From Hsuehochloa calcarea (Eukaryota > Streptophyta > Magnoliopsida > Poales > Poaceae), in NCBI GenBank assembly GCA_036346395.1, contig CM070613.1, positions 21,446,818-21,510,817 on the forward strand: a DNA stretch of 64,000 nt, written 5' to 3'. Below, piece after piece: positions 10,965 to 25,300 of this stretch; position 1 is the stretch's first letter, and each line of letters begins with the position of its first letter. Below the pieces are notes generated by a model. It was not told where the DNA came from and did not search any database. It saw only the letters and a program-made list of their open reading frames with translations. A program made the translations under genes and the position numbers.

Positions 10965-11345
10965 TTTTTTGGAATTTTTTTATTTAATCTATTTTTTAAA
11001 ATTATTTCAAAGACGGTCTCTTTCTAACTTTAAGTTCAATTCTAACCTTTTTTTTTTTTGCACGCCATGACACGTGGCGTGATCAAACTGTTCGATCACG
11101 CCATCGACCGCAGCGTGGCTAAACTGTGCCGTCACACCACTTCTCTTGGCGTGAGAGCACTTAGCCTAAAAACGGATATGTCTAAAGGGGTCGGTGACGT
11201 AACAGCCCAGTTTGATCACACCGCGTTCGGTGGCATGACATAACAGTTTGATCACGCCATAGAAGTCAGAATCAGAGATAAAGTTAGGAAGAGATTATCT
11301 TTAAAATATTTTTTAAAAATAATAAAAAGGCTCGATTTTTTGGGG
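10965..11345. mobile_element. Mutator-type MITE relative
   Basis: The left end CCTGATTTTTTGGAATTTTT and right end AAAAAGGCTCGATTTTTTGG frame an interior with GCGTGATCAAACTGTTCGAT, CACGCCATCGACCGCAGCG and related TGATCAC/GCGTGA motifs shared with 7211-7571. The termini have drifted and no target duplication is claimed. Confidence 0.6.
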
Positions 11346-11561
11346 TTCAAATGATGTCCCATTTTGTCAAATGATATTTCTTGTTACCCAGATCTTTGTG
11401 CCAAAATAATGTCTTTCTATAATAATCGGTTTGCGATATCTCAATTTCAGATCTGGACTTGGTCCTTTTTCCCCTTGCAAGCTTTTATCCTTATCCTGCC
11501 TCGCTCAGGTTGCTTCATTGATCTACCAGGTGAAATGCCCGAAAGACCCTCCCTTAATTAT

Positions 11562-12265
11562 ACGTCTCGTGGGTGGTAATGAATGAATGTGAAAGAGAGA
11601 AAATAAATAGAATCACTATCATTAATTTATATCTATACCCTACGTTTATAAAATATTTTCTCGTTATACCACCCTGATTTTTTTGGAATTTTTTATATTA
11701 TTTAATCTATTTTTAAAAATTATTCTAAAGATGACACCTTCCTAACTTTATTTTCAATTCTAACCCCTTTGGTTACGTCATGATCTATGACGTAATCAAA
11801 CTGTGATGTTACGTCACCGACCGCAGCGTGGCTAAACTATGCCGTCACGCCACACATTATGATCTGAGATTGAGTTGCCTTGCCAACCGAGCACCACAGG
11901 GCATATATTGGGAATTAGTGCGGCCCAAGAGAACAAGGTCGTTGCAGTCATATGCACGTAGAGCGAGGGAGTAACGGTGAGATTTGGTCCTTTTAGTCTA
12001 AACATATGCTAAGCTCACTCCTGCATCGACGGTTGAACAAGAAAATAATGATGATGCTAAAGAAAAAGTCAGAAACTCCAACCATAGCGCGGCACACACA
12101 ATTGCCGAAGGTTCGAGTAGATTTGGTCCTTCTGGCCCAACATACGTCTCGTTGGTGGTAATGAATAAATGTGTAAATGTGTAGGAGAGAAAATAAATAG
12201 AATCACAGAGGGAAAGTATCATTAAATTTATAATCATACCCTACTTTATGAAATATTTGCTCGCT
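11562..12265. repeat. Direct repeat pair flanking a truncated MITE
   Basis: A segment of about 110 bp at 11562-11670 recurs at 12144-12265; both contain GAGAGAAAATAAATAGAATC and ACCCTAC. Between them, 11671-11870 is the left half of the Mutator-type MITE family (CCTGATTTTTTTGGAATTTT, CGACCGCAGCGTGGCTAAAC), cut off at about 11870. GATTTGGTCCTT also occurs at both about 11982 and 12119. The copies look like a local duplication interrupted by the MITE. Confidence 0.6.
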
Positions 12266-12322
12266 CTTGTTGTCAACGTCGGCACAGCTGTCAATGTCGG
12301 CAAGTCTCTGTGACTACGTTTA

Positions 12323-12601
12323 GGGCGTGTACAATGGTAAAGACAGCTGTTATCTATAGCAACTCTTTATGTCATCCGTAGACAGCAATCAGTCGGCTAC
12401 ATGATTGTAGACAGAACATGAACACAATCTTTAATATTTTCATGGACACAAACTTTATAGCATCCTTGGTTTTGGTGATACAGACGGCTACAGGATTGTA
12501 GACAACACATTTATCTCGCTTTATTCTCTTTCATCCATGTCAGCTTAAATCCTACGTGACAGAGGATATAAACAGATGATGTAAACCCATTGTACATGAC
12601 C
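12323..12601. mobile_element. PIF/Harbinger (Tourist-like) MITE
   Basis: Termini GGGCGTGTACAATGG and CCATTGTACATGACC are inverted repeats, flanked by TTA (12320-12322) and TCA (12602-12604), near the TWA target preference of PIF/Harbinger. The interior has duplicated ACATGATTGTAGACA-like units. It encodes no protein. Confidence 0.7.
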
Positions 12602-12801
12602 TCAGCTTTTTTTTTGCTTGGCGGCGATGGGGACATCACGTTGGCGTGTTTTACGAAGAGAGAGTTGTTGAATCTTTTACTAACGCAATATACACTGTTA
12701 CTGAGTGCCAGTCTGTGCGCAACATGTACGTCTAACAACTCAACTTGCTTATTGTCTCCTGAAAAAAAACTTAGCTGGCTTATTTTGCAGTGTGACTTTC
12801 C

Positions 12802-13015
12802 TGCGAATTACACTTTTATTTCTTTCCCAGGAAAGTCAAGATCTTTATTGGTTAATCAGGCTAAGAATTACATTCGCTGCATCGTAGCTCGTTTAAAAAG
12901 CTAGGTGTTGCGAATTACACTTTTATTTCTTTCCCAGGAAAGTCGAGATCTTTATTGGTTAATCAGGCTAAGAATTACATTCGCTGCATCGTAGCTCGTT
13001 TAAAAAGCCAGGTGC
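12802..13015. repeat. 107-bp tandem duplication
   Basis: Two adjacent copies begin at 12802 and 12909 (TGCGAATTACACTTTTATTT). They differ at very few sites (for example AAGTCAAGATC versus AAGTCGAGATC). Near-identity suggests a recent duplication. Confidence 0.9.
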
Positions 13016-13199
13016 ATGAGCATGTCAAACCACACTGTCCTAATTTACAAGCATATTGAGCTAATTTATGTGCTACCCTACTCATCTATTATCTTAATTA
13101 TCAAAGCATACTAAAAAAACCCGGTCTCAAGGGCTAAAAATCCCCATATTAATTGGTAGAAAAAGATAAAGATCTATATCATCGATCGTGGCGGGTCTA

Positions 13200-13860
13200 G
13201 ATTAAAAGAATGAGTTCATGTCAAGTGCATTGAAACTAAAATTCAGAATGAAAAATAAAATAAAATTAGTAATTTGATTTATATACTAATTTCTAAGTAA
13301 AAGAGCCAATGTCAAGTATAACAAAGCTCAAATTCAGAATAAAAATAAAATAAAATTAGCAATTTGATTTCCACACGAACTTCTAAGTAAAATCCCTAAA
13401 TAATTATAATTCAGAATGAAAATTAAATAAAAAATAAAAAATTAGATTTGTATACGAAATTCAATAAAACAAGATGAATTTTGGAATAAAAATTTAAAAA
13501 TAATTGGAAACTAGATTTGTATACGAAATCCAAGTATCCAACAAAAAAAATAACTAAAATTCGGAATAAAAATAAAATTTGCAATGTGATTTCAATACGA
13601 AATCCAAAGTAAAATTCCTAAATAACTACAATTTGGAATAAAATTAAAGAAAAATTAGCAATTGGATTTGGATACGAATTCCAAGGAAAAGAACTAAAAT
13701 TCAAAATAAAAAATAAAAGAAAATTTGTAATTTGATTTCCATACCAATTCCTAAGTAAATTCCCAAAATAACTAAAATTCAGAATAAATGAAATAAATTT
13801 AGTAATTTGATTTTTGTACTAACTCCAATAAAATTTACTAAAATATTGAATAAAAATTAA
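13200..13860. repeat. Degenerate A/T-rich minisatellite, ~60-70-bp unit
   Basis: About ten imperfect units follow the pattern ACTAAAATTCAGAATAAAA, AATAAAATTAG, CAATTTGATTTCCATACGAA, TTCTAAGTAAAATCC. Unit length varies and no coding potential is conserved. Confidence 0.75.
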
Positions 13861-16200
13861 AATTATAGTGGGGATAGCACGAATGGTGTCAGAGGAGACA
13901 CAAAAGAAGCCACCACATTCCCTCCCAATATTACGTGTTTTATTATTGCTTCCTATGGAATAAAACAAAAAATAACTAAAAATTTTGATTAAAAAATACA
14001 AGTTATAGCGATGATATCACGAATGGTGTCGGAGGATGCCACGAAAAAGTGGAGTGACATCGATCTGTCCTGCAAGAAGACATTGACCCATGGGAAGCAA
14101 AGAGACGAGGCGGCGACGACGGAGATGAGGACAAGTCGTGCTGCTCGTCGGTGCCATTGAACAGAAAGTCCAATGTTGAAGTAGCCAAGGACCGCAATGA
14201 CAAGTGGTGAGCGTTAGTGTTGTTGAAGAAGTCAACAGATAAAGAAGCTCGATAATGGGGAAGTCCTGGCAGAGAGGATATGAAGTTTTGCATTGAAGAT
14301 GAGCTTTGAACAATGTGTGGCCATCGGGTAGCTAGGAGTGTGCCATCACTAATGAGGGGCACATCATCGCCGGTGATGGCGAAAAGATTCTCCATCTCGT
14401 TATACAACGACTAAAGTAGATATATCGACATTAGTGAAGATGGGAGGTCATTGCGGTTAGTGAGAAAGACGTAACGTTGAGTTCGTCAATGTCGAAGAAG
14501 AGAAGCGATTGACACGAGAGAAGATGACGTCTATCATGTATAACATCATACATGTGTATGTACATGCATGCATCCGTTAGAATAGAAGTGCGAGCGTACA
14601 GAGGCAGATGAGCAAAATAACTTGTAGTAGAGATGACGCAATTGTAGGGAATATACTCGGTGTCACCGGATAGAGTGTGACACATGTCCCCAGCTGTGAT
14701 CGATGACGGTTGTATGTGTATGCGTGTTGATGCTGCAATAGTTAGCATTAAGCAATAATTAAGAAGATGTAGAAGATGACTATGTGATAAAGTATTGCAT
14801 TGGAAGGGATAGTAGCTAAGAGGGATCGATCGTGATTTGGACTTACTGTTGGAGGTCGAATCAAAAAAAGCTACGATGGCAAGAAGAGGTAGAAACCACA
14901 CGGTTTGGTGGGGCAGCCGGCGTGTGAGGAAAGATAAATTCAAGGTAGGTCACCTATAGTGTATCGGTGTATAGGTGAGTAAGGTACTTTAATACATGTA
15001 AATTAATAGGATAATTTATCACACATAATGAACGTATTACTTGAAATTAAATTGAGGTACAAGTGTATGTGTAGAACTTGAATTTTTTTTTAATAGAATA
15101 ACAATAAAGGCATGCAACTACATTATCTATGCATGATGGAAAGTAGTTAGTTTCTAAAAACTGTAACATTTTATCTTACTCAATTATTTTCTTTTATCGA
15201 AGTACATACTTCAATTATGTTCCTCATGTTATCATTTCCTTCAAGTTTTTATTGTCATTTTCAATGTTTAAGATATCTTAAAAGTCTACGTACGCTACAA
15301 GATGCATAAATATATTCCCAATTATTTATACAAATTTTAAAACAAATCTAACCGCACGAATATACGGACCACTACGCTAGTTCTTTTAATTTGAGTGGTC
15401 TCAACTGCCTGAATTTGTAGCATTCTTTCATCCTGCAAAAGGTGACTGATACGATGGCTGGACGGTCCTCAGACGAAGACGCCGGACTAACGAACCCAGT
15501 TGCAGACTCAGTATCGATAACAAGCGCATCTGAATGAAGGCAGCACCGGGGCGAGCACCAATCTCCATATTTTAGCTCACATCAAAATCCAGCAAACAAA
15601 TATACAAAAAGTTTCCGTTCGTTTCAATCAAACATTCGACTGTTATAAAAGGACCCTATTGCTGTTGGACTTCTATTATTGCGCCGTAAAGGGCTTCATA
15701 CTAACAATTTGTATTTCATTTTATTTTATCTGCTGATTTTGTCTGCAGCACTCCTTTGCTCGCAATTGGGTCTTCACTGCAAATTAATTTCCATCATTGC
15801 TATTCCTTGTTGGCATCCGACAACAATCCTTCACAAGTTAGTGTATTATTCGTTACAAATTTTATGTTCGCGGAAATAAATAAAATACACAATGCATCGA
15901 GTCAGAGCCAAATACGTGAAGAGCAGCAAACTTCAGTCGACTGACAGTATATCAGAAGATATCAGAAAACATGTTTTCATGACTTCAATTTCACACAGTA
16001 TACCAAAAAAAAAGTGTTTACTGTATCCAAATAGCTTTAGAAATAGAAAATGCCAAAAGTACGGATATTGAGAAAATAAAATGCTTTGTGCTCACAGATG
16101 TTCAGCAAGACAAGTTAATTGACCTACAATTCTGAGGTGCGCGCGCTAGTTTTTTAGTCAAACATAAGTATACTTTGGAACAAATTTACATAACATCTTG
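13861..16200. other. Unassigned region downstream of gene B
   Basis: CACGAATGGTGTCGGAGGA-like sequence occurs twice (about 13878 and 14018), so the minisatellite end is partly duplicated. Open frames on the minus strand at 14003-14943 show no recognisable domain. At 15435-15535 the minus strand has a frame DALVIDTESATGFVSPASSS following CATTCAG; it could be a terminal exon of gene B but its phase does not join directly to the last exon I placed. Confidence 0.3.
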
Positions 16201-16321
16201 CACAAAAATTAAATTGGTGGATTGGTTTCTTTTCCTTTCCATTTGCACTGCTTGAGAATATATTATCCAAATCAATGTTCTAGTAAGTAAACTAGAGGGA
16301 GAACAGGAAGCTTTCCATTAC

Positions 16322-19300
16322 CTTCTTAAGCCCTTAATGTATACAAAAGCATAAACTGCTCCGAGGTTAAAATTAATTACGTTCTCCAGCCTGCAAAATT
16401 AGGAAGCCCACTTTCAACTTCTTGGTAAAAATTAGTCAATAAGAAGCTCGTAGGTGCAACGCTGATGTTTAAACCAACTTGGCAACCGTATTCTCGGCAG
16501 ACATATTTACCTAAATCATAACCATGAAGCTGAAGTCTTCCAAAATTACTTCATATTTTAGGATCATTTTAAACAATAATTTGATCTATAAGGCAATGTG
16601 GCCATATCCCTCCACAATATCCTTGGAAATATTTGAGCAGTTTGGCCCATTATTATATGAAATCAATTGCAACATAGTACTAATTTTTCCACAGTTCCTT
16701 TATAAAAAAAAACAAAGAATAACTCCTCCTGGCAGAAATTTTGTTCAAAAAGATGATATATGGGTTTATTTTGAAAATAAGCCAAGAAATCAATTCTAGC
16801 ACATTCCATGAAATGCATTCCAGTGATTTAGGCAAAACACTGTGATAAGGGTTAGAGTACCCTTATCCTATTTAAGGTCAGGTGGCCACAATAGAAAGCA
16901 GTACCTGTATGTAGTTGAGCTCCAGATACGGACGGTCCCATCTAGTGAACCTGTAGTTAGTATCGGAAGCTCCGGGTGCCAATAGATAGCACTAAGACGG
17001 TCAGCACGTCCTTCCAGCTTCCGAATGCATTTTTGTGTGTCCATGTCCCAGATCTGATTAACAAAAAAGAAAAGGACATTGCGACAATGTTAGGCATCGA
17101 CAACAGCATATGTAATTAAGAGTGTATTCTTCCATTTGATGAATTAAATATGCCATACTTGTGCTCCACCATCCTCAGAGCCAGTAAGCAAATACCTCCG
17201 ATCACCACCAGTGCCACAATCAACACAGCTCAGATCGGCCGAATGCCCGTCCATTGTGTTCTCAGGATCGGGAGAATCAAGAGTCCATATCTGTAGATTT
17301 CATGCATAGGACATTGCAACAATTTAATACTCGCAGGACAAATACTTTTTAGAGTGCATGACAGTCGATATACATGTTCAACACATACCACACGCCTATA
17401 CACGTCTCCAGCACATTGTTAGAATTTAACAGAGGCACCTAAGGTCTTACGGGGCGTCACTCAACGCATACACATGTGTGTACTTCTAAACTGGTAGATA
17501 TCAGCGCTAAGCAGGGACAGAACCAGCTAGGGTATCCGGTATGCACAAACACCACCAATTTTTTTTTTAAAAAAAATGTATATCCTTCCTAGCTATGGGT
17601 TTCAATTGAATTTGGACTTCGTTTCAATTGAAAATACTAGAAGGAATTAGATGCAAATTGTATTCTCTGGTGATGTAAATTGGGTATCTTATATGAAGTA
17701 TTTTACTAACAAATTTTGAAGCTATATGGCCTAAATTTAGAAAGTATAGATGTACTAAAAACTATATGTGTGCCTCGGATGATACATACCCGAGCTATCA
17801 TGTAGGCCATATGGCATACTAGTAAAAATTTATTGAATGCCCATATATTTTAAATAATATGTTCAGACATCGTTGAAATTTATTTATCACTGTTAGTATT
17901 TATTATTGCCATCACTCCATAAAATAAGTTGTTTTCGTAACTAATTGTGTAAAGAAGTCAATTAATCGGAAAAAAAACCTAACTAACTATATAGGAACAT
18001 TAAATTTCATATGAATACAATCTATCTCTCTATATCTATACTAATTGGAGGCTCTCCTAAAATCCTCCACGTTAATCCTAAAAGGTAAAAATATTGAAAC
18101 TCCTACATTAATCTAAAAAAGAAAAGATGGCTAGAAATTCTCTCGTTAATCAGATAAACAAAAAAAAACAAATAATCAATCTAATTGGTATATCCAAGTA
18201 TAATGATGGCTTAGATTCACTAACACATCACTGCGGGTGTTTTACAACAAACGAAGCTTCTTTCTGTTATTAACTTGGACTCAGTTCTCCTTTGTAACAA
18301 ACATGGACTCCACAAGTTTGATTTGTACTTCAAGACATACAAAAGATGGAATATCCGATGTAACACCTTGATCCAACATTAAGCCCGAAATGCCACTAAA
18401 CTACCTCAACTACCAATTTATATCACCTATTACATTAAATTCTAGCAAACATATGACGAATAAAATCCCATTCATAGGACAATATACGAAATAAATAAGA
18501 CATCCAAACTGCTTAATGATCAACACAATAAATGGTAAAACTGAATAGGGAATCAAATAGAGGATAAACCAAGCCATCAAATGAATAATCAACATATAAC
18601 CATCAACTAGCCTAATCAATAATTATCAAGACCCAGAAGGAATTATCCATCACACCAAAATAAACGTTCACATAGCCAATTAATCCATTTGAGTGAAGAA
18701 AGTGTGATTGTACATGTGTGCTAGACATTCCCATGCGAGATACCGTCAGTGACCACCTAAAGAAACAAAATAAATAAGGGTGTGCCACGACTCAACAAGC
18801 ACTAGTTACAATAGTAAGAACATAAGCTCATTAACAATATGTATTATCAAGAGTCTTATCATTCTCATTCTCAACAATATAATTATCATGTATGCAAATG
18901 CCATGATGCACATCTTTCAGCTGATACCGGTATAGCGAAGTATTCACCTGTCAGTGACACACTTTTCTCCCTCACCTTCTTGAGGGTGTGGTCCCTATCT
19001 CTCTAGGATTTTAACATGGGGCACGCCTAATTAGCCATAAATATGGTAGTACTCACCGCCCTAGCCCTTATGCAAGTGAATGATGTAACAATTCATTAAA
19101 CAACGATAAGCTGACAATGTTATCCCATGGTAGTTTGTAATATCCTAAAAATGCCTAAATGCAAAAATACGAGATTTTTAAATCTTTTTGTGTAATTATC
19201 TGTGTCATCTTATTTTCTTCTGTATTTTCGGGAGTTATTTGATCTATGTTTTCTTTTGTCGGCACAAGTAATGTACAATAGAAACCCTAAACACCTAAAC

Positions 19301-22300
19301 CCTAGAATATAGAAACCTAAAATCAAAATCGCAGTCAAAACCTAATCCTCCGATTAAACAAAAGCCCAATCAGAATCCTCTAGTAAAAAAATTAGAATTT
19401 ATCTATCGCCAATTGAGAATTTCTTAAAGTAAGTACCAGAATTTTAGCCACCCTAAAATTCTACCTCATTCCATACTTCTCAAGTTTTCCATGATATTTT
19501 CTCTCCCTTCTACTATTCATCTAGTCAATCAGCTTGAATCACCTTGAGTCACCTATGTTGCAACCGGACCAGGTCAAGGCCAAGCTTAGCCACTGCGTTC
19601 CTTCTTGTGCCCAGGCCCATGTGCCGCCCCTAACCCTCTGCTCTTTTCACCGGCACGACAACCGGCTTGGCGCCCATGCCTCTGCCCTGACTCGCCAACT
19701 GCTCATGTCACCACAGCCATCACTCGCTATCGCTCAAGCCATCGCTCCGTTGCACTGTGCCTCCAATTCACGTCAAATCCTCGCCCATGCCAGCTCGAGA
19801 CCATACGGTGGCTTCGCCCCGAGTGAATCGCAGGCTCTCGGGTGATCTGCACCCAAACAGCTATAAATAGCAATCCTTAGCCCCCTCACTGCCTTTGCTC
19901 GCCACACCAGTGCTAGTCCCACCTCCTCTATCCCTCTAACGAGCTTGAGCTCCATGAAAGGCTCGAGTGATCGCTTCGGTCGATCGCCACCACGACGCCG
20001 CCATCACCATTAACACCCATCAGTGAAGCTCTTTCCTCATTATATACGACAACTCATATTCCATGACCCAAGAGGCGTTTCCCCTCAGTCGATTCCACTT
20101 TTTGTTCACAGGAATCTTCGTCGTCCTCATCCTTCCTCCCCTCCAAGCAGAATAGCCCAAGTAGTAGAATCGTCCTCGCCGGCCATCACCGCCACTTGGA
20201 GCTTCTCTCACTGTCGCTGACCACCGTCGTTAGACCATCTCTGGCTAGCTCGTCCCCTCCATGTCATACTGATACGTTCCTGGTGGCCACTTGATGTTCA
20301 TGCTCACTCTAGTGGTGCAGAAGCATTGCTAGAGCAATGAATGCGTTGGAGATGTAGTCTTCATGTGTAGTCGAACCTCCATCGACTACACGTAGTCGAA
20401 CTTCCTTCCGACCACGTGATCGTGTAGTTTTCACGTGTAGTCGAACCTCCATCGAATACACGTAGTCGAACCTCCTTTCGACCACGTGATTGTGTAGTCT
20501 TCATGTGTAGTCGAACCTCCTTCCAATCAGGTAGTCGAACCTCCTTCCACCAGGAATGTAGTTGAACCTCCAAGTAGTCGAGCCTCCAGGTGGTCGAACC
20601 TCTTTCCGCCTGGAATATAGTCGAACCTCCTTCTGCCTGGAATGTAGTTGAAACCCCTTCCAACCAGGTAGTCGAAATGATAAATAGTATTCAAAACCCT
20701 TCTAACTAGGTAGTCGAAATAATGAATAGTACTCAAAACGCCTTCCGATCAGGTAGTCGAAACGATGAACAGTACTCAAAACTCCTTCCGACTAGGTAGT
20801 CGAAACTCTTTCCGCCTGGAATATAGTCGAACATCTTTCCTCTACCTTCTTCTTACATCCACAGAGAAAGCACACAAGTTTGGAGCACGCTCCAAGTTTT
20901 GCCACTGCACCACTCCGTGCCACCACCGCATCGGCGTTGCTCCGAAGAGTTTCCCTCCTTTCTAATCGTGTCGCCATGTGTTCTTGGGGCGATGGATAAA
21001 ACCCCCCATGATTCTTCTCCCGTTGCTGATCTCTGAAAGTATTTGGCATATCCGACCATTCTGCAAGCCAAAAGCCGTAAGGTATATTTACTCTTTATTT
21101 AATATTATGCAATAACTCTGCATTTTTGTGATATGTATTTGAACCAACAATGTAACTGTGTGTGCTATCTACTTATCTAGGGAATGATACAAATTAACAC
21201 AGTAAGTCCCAAGTTCTAAATTTGGGGTCTCACATAGTTGCATCACAATTGTATCAATATCACAATATAACCCTTTTCGTCAATATTACCTTGGCAAATA
21301 TGTAACTCCACAACATATAATTAAATCTCATGGTAAATAAACCAACATGACAATGGTCACCACCCGTTGTTCACCATTATACTAAGCATTTGCCTCTTTA
21401 GCTTCTAGGAGCCGGATGATGCAAAGGAGGCACGTCGCTTGAGGCAAAACTCCAGGGACAACGAATTGACATGCATTCAAAAATATGCTAAACACAGTAC
21501 CAAAACATTACATAATCCCCCTAGCATGATTACACAAAAATGATCCAAATAACTTTATTCTACCGATCGACATACCCGCTGTCTCAGTAGTAGAAGAACT
21601 CTAACTTTTTCATCAGAACTCCAAATTGAACCATCCAAGACTTTATGGAATCATCACGCAAAAAACCTACAACTTCCTAGTTATGACAAACATCTAATTC
21701 TATCGTTATTTGCCCTGTTTCGTTCCTCGAAAACCGTTCCATAATCTATTAGGACATTCCGTTTTACAATTTTAAAATATATGAACGGCATCAGTTATGG
21801 AAACTACACAAAATATCCTAAAATTTCAAGTTGTCACTACTATATGAAATCGACCCATCTTTACGACGTGTGCCAACTACATCCAGATTTTGGACAATGA
21901 CATTTGTAACATCCCAAATTTCGCTTTCTCTAAAATTTAATTTCAAATTAATTATTTAAAAGTTGTCTGGAATTTATTTGGATCTTATTTGTATTTTATG
22001 TGTAATATTGGAAGGAAATCTCAAATTCCAAAATTCTTTGTCCAATCTAAGTTCCGCAAATTCAAATTCAAATCTCTAAAAAAAATATTTGTTCTAATCT
22101 TTTGGCCCAATCTTTTTATTTATTTAGCCCGTCTTTCTTTTTCTAAAAAAAATTATTTTAAAAAATAGAGTTCCCGTTCGGTCACCCATCTTTCTCTACT
22201 CAAAGCTTTGCACGCTTAACATCAAGTTTCTACAAGTCCTTCTACCAGTTTTCCCTCCCAGTTCTTTGGTTGCATTCAACCTTTAAGTTTTATATCCTTT

Positions 22301-25300
22301 TCTTCCTGTGTTTCTTCTAGCTCCAGCCGAAGAGCTCTATGCTCCGTCCGAAACATCCGATTTTTGTTTTCTTGCCCGTTCTCTTCACTCGGTTCATTAA
22401 TTTGAAAACTGTTTGAAGCATTGCGACCCCGTAATCACTGCGCCATTATCCTTGTGCATTCAAAGGCCCTTAAACCGCAGCTCATCAATCAATTTGACGT
22501 TTCTTTCGGTTTCTGGAAGCGAACTAATACTGTCGTCCTTTAATTCCTCGTTTCGGCGATTTGTTTTATGAAAGAAGCTATAAATTGACATGATATCTCT
22601 TCGTCGATCCCTTTGCATCCCCTCCAAGTCTCATAACCTCCGGAGCACCGACGACATCAAATTTCCACTTTTCCAAACAACGGTCGTTTCACCCAAATCG
22701 TCGAATTCGTCGCCTCCGGTGAGCTAAAATTCAATTCTTCGCTAACGCATGTTCTCCTTCATCCACTCTACCTAGTGCATACCTCCGTTTGTTCAAATTC
22801 ACGTCGAGTGCCGCCGCTGCAGTGCTGACCATGTCGCCATCGCTGTTCCTTGTCGCGTCATCGCCGCCATGGTTCCCCTACCGAGCCGCCTCCTAGGGGT
22901 AGAGTGACCCCACGGGCTCCCATTTTTAGGTTTGGCTAGCCACCTTACTGCCTCCCTCACTGGCACCATTACCTTGGTCGTAACCTTGCTGCTCCGCTTC
23001 TGCTCTGGAAGAAGAAGGGGCTCGGTAGTGTTCTAATATTTTGGCTTGGTATATTTGTCAAATGATTGAGCTTGCTCGGTTGGTTACTGGAGGTTGGGAA
23101 CTCCTTTGCCGCAGCCCGAGGTCCCAGGTTTGAACCCCCAGCGGCCAAGATTTTCCTCCATTTTTGGTTTTCCCTATGAACAGTGATCGTAGCATAGTGT
23201 TTTTATTTATTTATCATTTCATGTGTAATCAATCTTTCAGTTCTCCTTCGTAGGAACTCCAAATTCATCGATTCTTGATCCTAAATTCATTCTCTTTCTT
23301 CCAGTATTTATTTTGTAATTTATTTGAGTTTCTGTAATTTATTTGTATCGTTTCGCGTGTATAGAATCCGACGCCGTCGGCACCAGTTTGGACCAACCGG
23401 ACGCGGCAACCACAACCTACGTTGAAGGCGAGTCTCCTTTGACCACTTTGAACCTATGATTTGTAAATCATATTTTTAGTTTTAAATTATTATGCATTGC
23501 TAATTTATTTAAATGATAAGTTAAATTGTAGGTTGTTAGTTAAAAACCTAAAGTTTGCTATTATATCATCCTTGATATGTGATATCCTACATCTTTGTAA
23601 CCCTAGTGTAGGAAAGTCTGCATTATTGATTACAATGTTGCGGAATAGTTTGATACGGTAGAATTGCTTAAACGTGCTTTTTTCTTGTTTAACCTTTGGG
23701 GGAGAAAAACCTTTATTATTTGTTATGCTTTAAATTTTGAAAACTATTTGACATTAGGTAATGTCAATATTTGGAAACAAAATAAAAATGGTGGAAAATA
23801 TTTTAGACTAGGGAGAGTAGCATGAATCTGGTTTGTCTCACCCTGGTCGATTAAGGTTGTGTTTATTCAAACCAAGCATTACCGTACAACCACATGTCCT
23901 AAATGGGAAGGACATTGCTAAATAATTTACTATGTTCTAGCATTACGCCCGCAGGCTGTAGATGGTAGGTTTTACCTGGTAGTGCAGACGATGGTAATTG
24001 ACGTCCATGTCTGTCAGGGCTTGTTCCGGATGTTGGTAAAAGACGTCCAAGTCCGGGCAGGTTATCCCTCACAACGGCGAGCTCCGGGTCGATGGTAAAT
24101 GACGTCCATGACTTGGAGTTAAGCTCATCGGGCGGGCTAGTGTTAGGATAAATTATTGTAAAAGTCATGTGACAATCGCTTAGTCGCACACCTTTGAAAG
24201 TGTGTAAGCGGACAATATAAGCTGATTGTCTCGTGTGGGTCAAGCTGTACAAACTCTGCAGAGTGTTAAAAACTATTCGAATAGCCGTGCCCATGGTCAA
24301 GGGAAGGCAAGGTGCATATACACATGGTAGATTTTAGTTTTGGTTTTAAAATATTTATTTTGGGGAGTAGTTGGAACTCTTGGATTATGGTTTTGGTAGT
24401 TAGAGCCAGTTGAGCAGCTAGAGCTCAATTCTTGAAAACCTGGCGGTTAGAGCCTTTTTACTAATGTATGGTAGTTAGAACCCGCATTAGAGTTTAATTT
24501 AATTTACTCTATCTTTTTAATCATCTTCTGTCAAAAAAGCTTTTTAAAAGAAGTTTAAACTTAAAATGTTGCTTTGTGCAAATGAACCCTATATGCCCAA
24601 TTGTTAAAGCTATGCATATGCATCATTTCCCAAGACTCGCGGAGTACTTTATGTACTCACATGCTACGCTCAACAAATCTCAGAAGTCTACGAAGATGCC
24701 GAGAACGACTATGACTACTTCGCCTGTGGCTTCGACGAAGGCTTCCCGGAGTACTAGGCTGCGTTTCCCCAGTCGAATGCCGGTGGGCAATTTGATGGGT
24801 CACCACTCGAAGTTTACTCTTTTTGTTATTTCCGCTGCTGTAAGACTTAAGGTCTTTTGACCTCTTTTGTAATAAGTGGCCATAAGGCCGGTACTCAGTT
24901 ACTTATTAATGTATTTCATGATTCGAACTGGTTATCAATAATGTTTCCACTGTGTGCACTTGCTACTGATCTGGGACTGGTGCAGAAATACACAGAGGGT
25001 TAGGATTCAGAAATCCGGTCCCGACAACATTTCTGAGGCCATATCTTTTCGATTTCTACTCAGACTCTAATGATCCAGACATTAATGGAAAGCTAAAGAG
25101 ATTATCTAACTTTTCTCTAATTGGACTGACCTCTGAATCCGAGGCTAAATACCATGAATAGCCTCCGCAAGGTTCTGTGTCCAACCTTAACGAACTAGAG
25201 CAAACTGAAAACTAACTTTTCCCTAATCAAAACGACATACAAACTTAACAGCGACTAATCCATACTTAACAGCGACTAATCCATGGCAAAACTTAGGGAT

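Noticed and set aside
14003..14943. Minus-strand open frames of 98-170 residues
   Set aside because: No recognisable domain or splice context; the sequence borders a degenerate minisatellite and part of it is duplicated locally.
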